Source: Pratylenchus scribneri (taxonomy: Eukaryota > Nematoda > Chromadorea > Rhabditida > Pratylenchidae). From it: a stretch of DNA of 64,000 nt. The position numbers and the translations under genes were made by a program. Numbering within the stretch: position 1 is the first letter of the stretch; each line of letters begins with the position of its first letter. Of this stretch, positions 38,239 through 49,374 are shown piece by piece. The stretch covers positions 310,001-374,000 of the forward strand of contig JAQSEB010000164.1 in assembly GCA_030063045.1 (NCBI GenBank), written 5' to 3'. The notes beneath the pieces are model-generated. The model was not told the origin of the DNA. It made no database searches and saw only the letters and a list, made by a program, of their open reading frames with translations.

Positions 38239-40978
38239 TTAAATCCAGTCATTCGAACCTCCAGAATTTTCCCACCAATTTTGGCCAGATTTTTCCGGTC
38301 GAATTGAAATGCCGTCATTTTCTTCTGCTGAACCGTGCCCTATAACATTTTGTTGTTTACGTATTGAATCGACAGTCGGCTTTGTATGAATAAAAATATT
38401 TTTCCCTTTATTTGCATTCCGAATAGAGGGAGAATACGATGCATCGCCTTTGTTTGCCACTGTTCTTATTGAATCAACCGTATTCGATTTGATGTTTTGT
38501 CGAATTGATTTGGACGGAATTTCTGGCTGGTATCGAATTGGATTTCCTTCATCATTATGTCGGATAGATTTGGTGGCATGCTCTTTCCGAATTGAACCTA
38601 TTGATGGCATTCTGCTTTCATTGTTACCGAATGATTCAGCAATGCTAAAAATTTTTTATTAAAATTTTTCTAGTTAATATATCTGCTTTATATATTCAGT
38701 TTTTGGGTTAGTTAAAATTTATAAATTTCATTTTAGAATTCTTCTTAACTTCTAATAAAGTTTTTCAAAAATTGTTATTCTTAATGGAATTTTATTCATC
38801 CATTAAATCTATTTTTTTAAAAGAAAGGCAAATATTGATTTGAAAATCTATTCTGGCTCGAATTACATTATTTAAATATCTTACAAATTATCAGCCATCA
38901 ATTCCCTATGTATTTTGGCTTGCAATTCTTTTATTGTATCCTGATTGAGATGAAGAGAACTCGGAATAGCATCATTCCTTATAATATGTTCGGCAAGGAT
39001 CAACAGGAATATCTCATTATCCCATGTATATGATCGTTCATTCCATTCAATTTCAAACGAATAAAAATGCTTTTCATTAAAATGGGCATATAAATTGTTG
39101 AAAAATTTCAGAAGATTTTCTTTTATGGCACTTCTTTCTTTATAAACATGGTATGTCCTGCTCTCTATAGAGTCGCAAAAGACAATTTTTTTTATTTTTT
39201 TAGCAAATATTGCCAGTGCCCAATGATTCCCGTACAAATGTGTTGGGATTAACCAAAATTGAACTGAATGGATATTGCCTTTGTCAATTTGCTCTTGCAA
39301 CCATTCAGGCGCGATCTCATTCGTATTCCGAAAATTTTCGATGACATCATTGGGTACAAATCGTGCATCGTTCCGATCTCGTGTTATCAAGTCCAAATAT
39401 GCTTCAATCACAGAAATGCTCACATTACCAGCAGTGTTTGCTAATGATCCTATTTTCGAACCACCCGTATTCGGCTGGATGATTGGTCGAAATGAGATGG
39501 ACGAACTGCTCTGCTTGTTTCGGATTGATCTTCCTTCATTATTATACAAGATAGTTTCAGTGGCATGCGCATTCCGAATTGAACCAGTTGACGCCATTTC
39601 GTTATTGGCTAATATTTCAGGGCTTAAAAATTTTTTTTATTAAAATTTTCTATTTGTTTTATCTTTAAATATTTGGTTTCCTGTTTAAGAATATGTAATC
39701 TAGAAATCGATTCTTTTCAAAATGAATCAAATAAAGTTCGCGTATTTCGTTTATCTAATTGATCTAAAGCGTCTTTCTTGTGATTGGAAATTTATAAATT
39801 TTCAATAATTTTTCGTTCAATTATATCTTATTAATAATAATGATAAATTTTTTATCAACAAATTTCAAGAAATTTCGATTAATTGCTAAATCTCTTTAAA
39901 TTATTTTGAAGATCTTGATCAAATTTTTTGTAAAATTTCTATTAGCAAATAATTATAAATGGCTATATTTTGCAATATATTTAAACAAAATATCTATCAA
40001 GTTAAAATTTATAAATTTCACTTTAGAATTCATTTATATTTTCTAAGAATGCCTTAAAAAATCAATATTTTATTGAAATTTTTATTCATTCATAAAATTT
40101 ATTATCCTTGAAATGAATGTCAAAATTTTGTTTTGGATATCATCCAAGCTCAAATTACTTTAGTTAAATTCAAATATCTTACAATTTATCGGCCACCAAT
40201 TCCCGATATATTTTGGCTCGACATGCCAATATTGTATCTTGTTGAAAATCGAAATCGGTAAAAATATTTTTTTTCTTTATAATTTGTTCGGCATACATCA
40301 ATAGGAATACTCCACAATCCCATTCATATTCTTGGTGTGGAATACTTTTTGGATTAAATGATTCAACTATTACATGCCTCTGCCCATCATTAAAATGATT
40401 AAATAAAACGCTGAAAAATTCGCGAAGTTTTCTTTTGACGGCATCGTGTTCGTCTAAAACATCGTCAGTTTGGTACCATTTGTCCCTAGGGTCGCAAAAG
40501 ACAAGATCCTTTAGTGTTTTATCAAATGCTGCCAATATCCAATTATTCCCGTTATTGCCATTTACATGAATTGGGATTAACCAAATTCGGACTGAATGGA
40601 TGCCGCCTTTATCAGTTAATTGTTGCAGCCAAAAAGGCGAAATCTCATTTGTGTTCCGAAAAGTTTTGATCACATCACTTGGTACAAATCTCGCATTCTC
40701 CTGATCTCGGATTATCAATTCCAAATATGCTTCAATTACAGAAATGCTTAGCCACCCTTTAGGTGAACGTAATTCATCCATATCTGAAGTCGATAATGCC
40801 TTCTTAATTAACCCAATTGATTCCGGTCTGATACTTTTTTCTCCATCCGATGGTGGCATCCATTCCTATGAAATAAAAATTTAATTTATTTAATTTCTTT
40901 AATTACCTTCATTCCCCGATTTAAATTAGAGAAAAGGAAAAATATAATTAGATAAAATAAATAATATATATTTATCAT
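38239..40978 (-). CDS. Secreted protein with two Ulp1-like pseudoprotease domains and SIR repeats
   Basis: Exons 40978-40907, 40865-40183, 39622-38885 and 38644-38239 keep frame (632 residues). The signal peptide exon (MINIYYLFYLIIFFLFSNLN) is close to that of the 33.5 kb gene. Domain 1 keeps the Cys (WDCGVFLLMYAEQ) and Asp (FCDPRD) but its catalytic His is Asn (NNWILAAF). Domain 2 keeps His (GNHWALAIF) and Asp (FCDSIE) but the Cys position is Asn (TWDNEIFLLILAE). SIR repeats lie before each domain and at the end. Both Ulp1 exons end in a phase-2 TT|GTAAG donor. In the last exon, reading frame +1 would encode TGFNPLNEE ... RDRGND, the relative of the 33.5 kb gene's C-terminus. A frameshift or deletion has therefore removed that tail, and the protein ends in SNDWI. 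Both catalytic sites look dead on their own. Confidence 0.8.
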
Positions 40979-41629
40979 TTTTAGCGGAAAAAATTTATTA
41001 ATCAATAATAAATAATTAAAAGGAAAAAAAATTTTATAATAAATAATTCCTAAAAAAATTTAAATAATTTTATAATGTAATTTAATTAATTTTTGTTCTC
41101 TTTTTGGGGTTTAAATAGAATTTTTATTTAATATAAATTTATAAAACTATAATTTTTTTTATATTATGTGTAAAAAAACAATAATTTATCTTGGAATTTT
41201 TTTTATAGTTTAATAGGTCGAAATGTCAATAAATATTCACAATTTTTTTAAATTTAATGTAAAAATAAAAACATTTATTTATTTTGGAAGAATGTTTATT
41301 TTTATAGTTTAATAGGTCGAAATTTTTTTATGTTTGATGTAAAATAAAAACAATTATTTATTCTGGAAGAATTTTTATTTTTATAGTTTAATAGGTTAAC
41401 CGATAGATCGGGCTCAACATTTCGGGTTTGACATTTCGGGTCCGAAATAGGTGCCCCATGAATATGAGCGAAAATAAAATAAATGACCGAATGCGCGACT
41501 CCCTTTCAAATTCATTTGTTAAATTCTTTTTCTAATACATTAAAAATAACATATAAATATGAAAATTTCAATACAATACATTTTTCATTCATTGTAATAT
41601 AAATTATTTCTTTTATAATTTGTTGAGCC

Positions 41630-42990
41630 CAAACTTCTATCAAACAATCCTTGATATAGTCTCGTCCGTAACAAATGGCATGGTTTGATCTGATTCAAAT
41701 GTGAAATAAATTTAAAATTATTTTATTCTATTGTTATTGTTCATGGCTAATATATTTAGTTAAACGGTAAGAGAATTGGGAAACATTTAGTACAGGAATT
41801 GGAAAAAAATATTTTGCTTATTACCCCTCGTACACAATGCAGCGGGAAAACGCGGCGGGAAAACGCTCGGCGGGTTCCCGCAAAACCTGCCCTGTTCACA
41901 ATGCAACACCGATTTTGAACCCGCGAAAGAAAATAAAATCGCCGCGTATTCCTTGTTATTATTCTGAAATTTCCAAAATTTCTATCTCACCTATTCTGCA
42001 TATTGTTTTTGCATCTGTAAGTTTCATTATTTTTGGTTTTCGTTCTATAATATGTGTAGCCTAATCGATTTTCTTTCCTGTGCATTTAATATGTTTTGGG
42101 CTGAAACTGAAAGTCGATCACATCCATTTCGTGGCACATATTCCTTCATTGGATTAAGAACACGCATTTTATTTCAAAAATAATGAGGGGAAATCATTTA
42201 ATAAAATTTATATTAATCAAAAATTTTGATAATGGTAATTTATTTTGGTACCAGCTTGTCCCGGTTAGGGTCACTACTCATTAGAGTCTTGGCAATTAGT
42301 GTCTCGGCGAATTGAAGAGTGTAGCTCATCAGCCAATTAAAATTTAAATGATGATGCATTTAATAACCTAGTATTGATTATGCATTTATGATATTAATAA
42401 TCCAAAAAAATACTGCTTTGGCTAAAATATAGCCAAAAATATAAAACAAGATAATTTTTCCAAGTTTTTGGTCTATCTTGACAAAAAACACTATAGTTTT
42501 GGTTGATCAATATACCATTGGATAGCCAATACTCAAGGTTATTAAATACATTTTAGAAAATTAAATTTAGTTTATTTGCTAATGAGTTATGATTCGTCAA
42601 ACTTGCTGAGACGCTAGTAACCGAGAAGTTAATATCCCTCGCCGACCTGCCTTATAATTAAATAAATAATCAAGAATATTTCCTTTCAATTAATTGAGTT
42701 ATACATATTTCATCTTTATATTTTTAAATATTATATAGGTTTTATTAGCAGGTTTACAGAGAAAAAATAAATTTATTATTTGCCAATATAAATTTTATAA
42801 TCTTATCCATTTTTCTGCGCCAAACACGTGGTCTTGTTCATAAACTTGGGTTTTATAAATTTTATTGTCACGTTCAAGATAATATAAATAGCCATCATGT
42901 TTAATTGGTAAACGTTGTCGTATTTGTAATTTGTTTTTATCTGAAAGTTGGTCCCAACCATTTGGTCGAACATATTCATTCATTGGAACA
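41630..42990 (-). pseudogene. Rearranged, degenerate FLYWCH exons
   Basis: Three pieces in minus-strand order: 42983-42795 (NEYVRPNGWDQLSDKNKLQ ... HDGYLYYLERDNKIYK), about 42165-41995 (MKEYVPRNGCDRLS, then a frame break before YTYYR) and about 41695-41630 (ICYGRDYIKDCLIEVWAQ). The last keeps the fold start but the His-x-His is lost (AQQIIK). The first runs on into sequence (ACCACGTGTTTGGCGCAG) that at 49.9 kb lies on the opposite strand upstream of the same exon, so an inversion joint is likely. Not expected to make a working FLYWCH protein. Confidence 0.55.
42280..42620. mobile_element. Imperfect foldback element
   Basis: CTCATTAGAGTCTTGGC and TTAATAACCTAGTATTG on the left face CTAATGAGTTATG and CAATACTCAAGGTTATTAAA on the right. 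Arms are about 120 bp and worn. Inserted between degenerate FLYWCH pieces. Ends are approximate. Confidence 0.4.
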
Positions 42991-43876
42991 AATTTTGTTG
43001 TTGGTTACCTAACCAATAATTCATGGTTAAATGGCTTTGCCCCCACCCATTGTTTGCATTTGACTTGAATATTAAACCTATTTTTAAAAATTTTGTGATC
43101 GAAAAATTCTGAAAGATCATGCTTATATAACTCAGTCTCTTCTATCGAATGATACTAATTTTAACATATTTAATTGAAAAATAAGAAAGTTATAACCATT
43201 TAAATTGAGCATGTTTTTTAAAGGGAATTTTTGTGGTGTTTGAAGGAAGATGGTTACCGGGGTAATTGATGATCACTAAAAAGAGCTCATGTTTCGTTTC
43301 ATTCAATGCCAGCAACCATGGTTGATTGTTATTGACTTAGTCAAATAACGATGGTTAAATGACTTAGTTAAATATCAATGTTCTTTCAATACGGTCCAGA
43401 TTAGTGAAGAATAAGTCCAGTAGTTTTTACTTAGGCATGGGAATTCAAAATTATTTTTATTTACGAACTAAACCAATTATTTTTTGACACAATGGTAAAC
43501 CAATTTTTGACCAAATGGCTCGAAGATTTATCACAATCGTGGCACCATTTTGCCAAGAGCCAATTATTTCATCAATTAACAAATATTCTTTTATCCAATC
43601 CATGAAAATTAAAATTTTCAATAAATTCCAAGCAATATTTTTTTTGTAAATATATACGTTTAGTTTGTGAATGATCAGTGAATTGGTAAAAATGAGAAAT
43701 AAACTAACTGTTGAATAAGATTCGAATGAAATTTTTGGGGGCTAGAAATAAAAAGAAAAGACATTGTTGGTCTTTGGTGTTGATGGACGAATTTGGAGAA
43801 ATTGGAATAGAAATTAAATGCAAATGAAAAGGACAGCCAAATAAATGTGAAAAAATCCAAAAAAGTAAAATATCAA

Positions 43877-45564
43877 TTAATTAAATAATCCTTCGAATAT
43901 TAACATCCAATACGCAAATTCATACTCGTTAGTCCTGTGGTATGGCTTGCCAGAATCTAATAAATAAGAAAAGAAAAGAAATAATTTTTAATTTAGAAAT
44001 TTTTATACTTGAAGGTGAATAACCAGAGTTTCGTCCTGAAGAGCCAAACAATCTTTTGTACCACTCTTTCTTTCCCTTTTTTCGCAAGGATCCAGAGGCT
44101 GCAGCATTGCTGCCCTCTCCTGCACCAGTGTTTCGGATAGAGTCATCCTTGTTGGTGCCACTGCTGCCCTCTCCAGCATCAGTGTTTCGGATTGAGCCAC
44201 TGATGGGCTTGTTGAAATCTCGGATTGATTCACTCTGCTTAATATCTTTGATTGAATTAATTGAACCATTCGCCTTTTTTTGTTCAATTAATTGCCGAAT
44301 TTGTTCGTGGGTGATGGGCTTGTATTCATCGGTCACTTCCCTTGCCGGCTCTCCTTTTGGCTGATGCCATATTTTGCCAAATCCAATTTCCCATACTCCC
44401 TACTTTTCACTGTCGAAACGAATGGTTAGAACGTCATCATCACCTACTGCCACTGACATTTTTCCATCATCTGGTTCTGTCCATTTCTTCAAAAATTTCA
44501 TTTTTTCGAGAATTTTGATTTCAATTTTAATCACTCACTTTTTTCTCGCTTGCCGTTCTGATTGAATCCTTGATTTCTGCTTCTCGAATTGAAACATTTG
44601 CAGCTGTTTTATTTCTTATTGAATCGTTGGCTGGCTCTTTGCGAATAGAATCAGTTGCTGTTGCTTTATTTCTTATTGAGTCGGTGGCTGGCTTCTTACG
44701 AATTGAATCAGTTGCTGTTGCTTTATTTCTTATTGAGTCGGTGGCTGGCTCTTTACGAAATGAACCATTAGCTGAATTTCTGATTGACTTTGAGCCGAAG
44801 TTTGGTTCCTTCGGAAATGAACCACCGCCTGTGTTTCGGATTGAGCCACTAGTGTATAATGGCAAGACTAAAGGTTCATCCGTTTTCAGATCGATTAAAC
44901 CATTGTTCTTTATTATTTCCCCTTTTATATAATTAATATCTGCCACATCAATTTTATTATAGTTTTCTGTAGCATTTTGCCACATTCCCTTTCCTAGATC
45001 TTTCCATATTTCATTTTCTCTAATTTGCCATTTTCCAAGGGTTGGACTGTCGAAAAGTATGGCTTCAACTCCGCGAACTGCATCAACTCCATTTATTAAT
45101 GATGCTGTTCCATCGGTAGGCATTTTCCAATCCTGTGTTGGTAAAAGAATGCGGATTTTTACAAAAAGATTTATATTTTTCGCAGTTAAATCAATGAATA
45201 TTTAATAACTTTAATTGAATTTAAATACAATAAACCAATACCATTTGATTAAGCTCATCAAACACTTACATTCTATAGATTGTTATGGTATAAAAATCAA
45301 AGCATTTTGATGAGCTCTATCAATAGTATAAAGTTTTTATTAAAAAGCATGTAAAAATATTCCAATATAAACCGATTTTTTTCAAATTTTTTCATTAAAA
45401 ACAGATCTCTCGATAAAAAAACCTATTCGTTGTTTTGTATTATTTTATTTATTTTATTAATAATTATATTAATTTGAATAAATCACCTTTAATCCGTTAC
45501 AAGTATCTAACATTATTATTGAGAAAAAGAGAAAAGCGATTGTTGCTGACGTTTGGAATAACAT
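43877..45564 (-). CDS. Secreted SIR-repeat protein with a duplicated W-x-I module
   Basis: Exons 45564-45487, 45132-44539, 44399-44009 and 43956-43877 keep frame (380 residues). A signal peptide exon (MLFQTSATIAFLFFSIIMLD, then TCNGLK) leads to an unrecognised domain (GKWQIRENEIWKDLGKGMWQ). About ten DSIRN/DSIRK repeats alternating with ATA or EPA follow, then a second related module (GVWEIGFGKIWHQP), more SIRN repeats, a basic patch (RKKGKKEWYKRL) and a short end. A second ATG ORF at 44503 that runs into TAG (44400) lies inside the proposed 139-bp intron (donor AAA|GTGAGT), so it may be a remnant of the duplicated module. No protease domain. It is flanked by FLYWCH fragments and lies in the middle of the SIR family cluster. 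Function unknown. Confidence 0.7.
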
Positions 45565-46359
45565 TTTTAATTTGTTTAATTTAATTGTTAGTTTGTAATT
45601 TTTTTTAGATTTAAATGAGAATATCTCTCATTTCGCCTTAATTTATAATATAAAATTTTCAAATTTTTATAGTTTTATTTAATAAAAATGATCAAATAAA
45701 TATGTCTCGCACAATTTTTTATTTATTATAGTTTTATAGCTTAAAGAATCTTTATTTTAGTGAATCGAATTTTTTATAAAACTATTAAATTATAATTATA
45801 TTTAAATAATCATTTATAATTTTTTGCAAATTTTATTTTAATGAATCGAATTTTTTTATAAATTAAACTATAATCATAATTTAAATAATTTTTTGCAATT
45901 TAGTATAGGAATATTTTTTTTAATTATGTTGTAAGTGAAAATATTTCACATTATTTTATTTTTATTTATTATTTAAATCCTTCAAATATGATTTCAAAAG
46001 TCAAATAAACTTTTTGTCATTTATTTCTAAGAAATGATTATGTTTCAAAATGATTTTTCAAATTTTTCTTGTAAAATTAATTTTTATTTCAGTTATATAT
46101 TTTTTTCCATAACATTCAGCAAGATCAATGGTGAAGAAAAGTTTTTTATTTAACTTTATTTTATTATCTCAAAATGGGTTCAAAATTAAACCTCGAAATA
46201 TAATTTTAAATTTGATATAATTTAAATCTTTTCTTATTTTATAATAAAAATTTGATCATTTTTTAAAATTTCAACAATTTTTAACAAGAGAAGATTTTTT
46301 ACCGAAAGATCATTTTTTGATTTAAAATTTTTTTGCTTCTTCTTTAGACACTATATATC
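45565..46359. other. AT-rich intergenic stretch
   Basis: Long A/T runs and no gene, on the 5' side of the secreted SIR gene; its promoter should lie here but no box stands out. Confidence 0.4.
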
Positions 46360-47892
46360 TGTTGCGGGCATTACTGATTGCCGTGCAAAATTGATTTTGA
46401 CCGTAAATCGGTCAAAATTGATTTTGCTTCGTCAAAAATGATTTTGCACGTTCAAAATTGATTTTACCCGGTCAAAACTTATTTCGTCTCTCCGCTCAAA
46501 ATTGATTGAAGATCGAAATGATGAAAATCATTAAATAATGCTGAAATCACTAAATAAAGTTAAAAATTAAATAAAAAAAATAACCCAAAAATTCTAATAA
46601 TTAAAATAATGTTATTTAAAATATATATATTATATAGGATCAGAAAGATTATTAATTAATTAATTTTGCAAATTTATTAGATTTTTTTATTTAGCTAAAC
46701 AAGTATCTCGAATTCATTGTAAAATTCGCATTATATTTTCAACAAAAATTACACATCTTAATTCCTTCAAAAGAAAAATATGATTCAATCATTGAAGCAG
46801 TTATGAAAAGAGCAAGAGAGGAAAAGCCATATGCAAAAAATTAACTAGAACGAAATTGGATGACAAGATAATTTAATATTTATTTAAATATTTGTTATTT
46901 CGAATAAAAAAAATATATCAGGTATAATGTCAAGATGATTGTTGGCAAGCCTGTGCTTTACAAGAATGAAAAACTTTATATGCGGTTGGTGTAGAATTAT
47001 TTAACGGCACTCAAGGTTCAATTATTCATTTATTATTTTTAAAATTAATTTTAAATTTATAGGCTATGTCCATTGCTAGTGCACCACATTTGTGTGATTA
47101 TGAGCTGTAAATGTTTGAAACTTGGACGAAAATGCAACAGCCGATGCCATGGAAACCTCAATTACAACTAGGGTTGCACCCCGTCCTTTCCCCGTCCCCG
47201 GGTTTTTTGCCCCCGTCCCAGAAAATTTGGGAGCCATTCCCCGCTACCCTCCCCGTGAGGTCGGGGATTTCGGGGAAAATTTTAAGGAATTTTTTTTAAA
47301 ACTTAACTAAATCATCTTTTTTTCTTTATTTTCTTGCATATTAAATGATATTTATACGTTAAATCATCTTCTTTTTTCATTTCACAATTCATTATAAAAA
47401 ATTTTTTTTGAAAAATGAAAAAAAAGTTGCAAAATCCCCGAAATTCCGGGGTCCCCGTCCCCGTCCCCGGGATTTTTTGCACCCGTCTCCCGTCCCCGAA
47501 GTTTGGAAAATCCCCGTCCCCGAAGCTTGCCTCCCCGCAATTCCCTGTCCCCGAAAATCGTTCCCCGGGCTCCGGGGTGCAACTATAGTTGCAACAACAA
47601 ATGATTGATATTATAAATAATGCATTTATGCCAATATTTAATTTGCTCATCCATTTTTGTTTTATTTAAATTTATCCATTTTATTTATTTCATGCAAAAT
47701 TTTCACTTAACGTGATAAAAATATGTTTTTACAATGAGTTTTTGGTATTTTTAATTATTCTGATCTTAAATCAAATTTGACAGTGCAAAATCAGTTTTGA
47801 TCGGGCAGAATCAATTTTGCCCGATTTTCGGTCAAAATCAATTTTGCACGGACAAAATCAATTTTGCCTGGCAATCAGAATTACCCGCAACA
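46360..47892. mobile_element. TGTTRCGG foldback element, 1.5 kb, carrying a nested insertion
   Basis: Left end TGTTGCGGGCATTACTGATT and right end AATCAGAATTACCCGCAACA are inverted repeats flanked by TATC on both sides (4-bp target duplication). The arms repeat CAAAATTGATTTTG-type units. The interior holds the GC-rich foldback at 47170-47585 inserted in a stretch that could once have coded (QLQ before it and QQQMIDI after it). Confidence 0.75.
47170..47585. mobile_element. GC-rich foldback, nested copy
   Basis: Begins AGGGTTGCACCCCGTCC and ends CCGGGGTGCAACT, with CCCCGTCCCCGG-type filling, related to 2921-3418. ORFs over it are GC artefacts. Confidence 0.6.
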
Positions 47893-48383
47893 TATCTAAT
47901 ACTATTAGATAGAGCTAATTATTGCATTGATTGATGTATTGATTATCATGATTTTGCCGAAATTAAAATGTATTAAACGGTTTAAATTTTATTTTGATTT
48001 TGAAAAAATAATTTTTATTATTGAACTAAATCCCAACAAATAAAATTCTACCATTCATTTCGATAAGCTTTACACCACCAATTTAAATTTTCACCCAAAT
48101 TTCTCTTTTCATTTCAATTTCAAAAAATACATACTAAAATTTAATGAAATGAATTGCATTTTAGACAATATTTTCAAATTTCATCAAATTTTGACGATCT
48201 TCAAATTATTTCCTTAACATAATCGCCTGTATCCCATTATTTAAAACTCTGAAAATTTTGCCAAAATATTTTCAAAAAATCGAATTCCGAGGATTCCATC
48301 AAAAGAATGTACCCAAACGATGACAAACAAAATTTTAAATTGATTCTCTCACCACTAGTTCATCGATACAATATTTCGAGCAA

Positions 48384-48500
48384 GGATGGCTTCGATTTCT
48401 CAAAAAAAATTTTTTTTCAAAATCGAAAAACGTAATTTCGGTGCCAAAAATGACCGAAAATCGGGTTCGAATCGAAAAAATCGAAATACGAAGCCATCCC
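48384..48500. mobile_element. Relic related to the 228-bp hAT-type MITE
   Basis: AAGGATGGCTTCGATTTCT and AAATACGAAGCCATCCCTTA are inverted ends; the filling (AAAATGACCGAAAATCG) matches the interior of 58297-58524. No target duplication was found. Confidence 0.45.
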
Positions 48501-48506
48501 TTATTA

Positions 48507-49145
48507 AGCTAAGTTCACAATGGAGGGTGAGAGTGCAGACTGAGAGTCAATGCTGCGAGTGCGATTCAATGCTCAGTGCTGCGATTGCGCTACAATTTCA
48601 GGCTCCATTGTGAAATATAAAATAGGCAATTTTTTGAGACTGAGAGTGCGTGTTCATAGTCAATGCTGAGAGTGCGAGTGCGATTCAGACTAAAAGTGCA
48701 AAAAGGTAAAAAAACCTGTTCACAATGGAGCGCCAGAGTCAATGACTCGTGGAAAAATATCTAGAGTCAATGACTCGTGGAAAAATATCTAATTTTCTAG
48801 ATATTTTGGTTTTCCCTTGTTTTGGAGTCAATGACTCGAGTCACTGACGGTTTCGTTTGAATTTTGTGGCACACTCATTGTGAACACTCAAAATGTCGTG
48901 CACTATGAATTTGCACTATGAAATTGCACTATTTTTTAGTCGCACACTCTCATTGTGAACACCTTCTTAAAAATAGTGCAATTTCATAGTCAATGACTTT
49001 TTTTGATTTTTTGGTTTCCCTTCTTTTGGAGTCAATGACTCGAGTCAGTGACACTCGGGGTTGAGGTGTTCACAACAAAAACATTCACTTGCGTCGCAGC
49101 ATTGACTCTCAGTCTGCACTCTCACCCTCCATTGTGAACTTAGCT
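48507..49145. mobile_element. TTA-flanked MITE with 52-bp perfect inverted repeats
   Basis: Ends start AGCTAAGTTCACAATGGAGG and match perfectly for about 52 bp on the other side; TTA flanks both ends (48504-48506 and 49146-49148), as in PIF/Harbinger-type insertions. The interior repeats GAGTCAATGACTCG many times. 639 bp, non-coding. Confidence 0.85.
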
Positions 49146-49374
49146 TTACAAGTAATATTTTTTATTTGTTCTAAATTTTCCTAAAAGGACTCATTCTTTT
49201 TCCTGTGAGTTAAATAAATTTTTCCAATGCTCGAAAATAGAGGAATTATAAATGCAGATGGATTTTTAAAAGAATATATTTATATGGTAAATAACGAATT
49301 CAAATTACTTTTTTTTCAATCATTAGTAACATAAAAATAAGAAAAATTTCGCTTTGTTTTTAAACTTCGAAATA

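Noticed and set aside
44400..44503. Short gene starting with MKFLKKW and ending in TAG
   Set aside because: Better explained as intronic remnant: a GTGAGT donor and TAG acceptor surround it and the exons on both sides join in frame.
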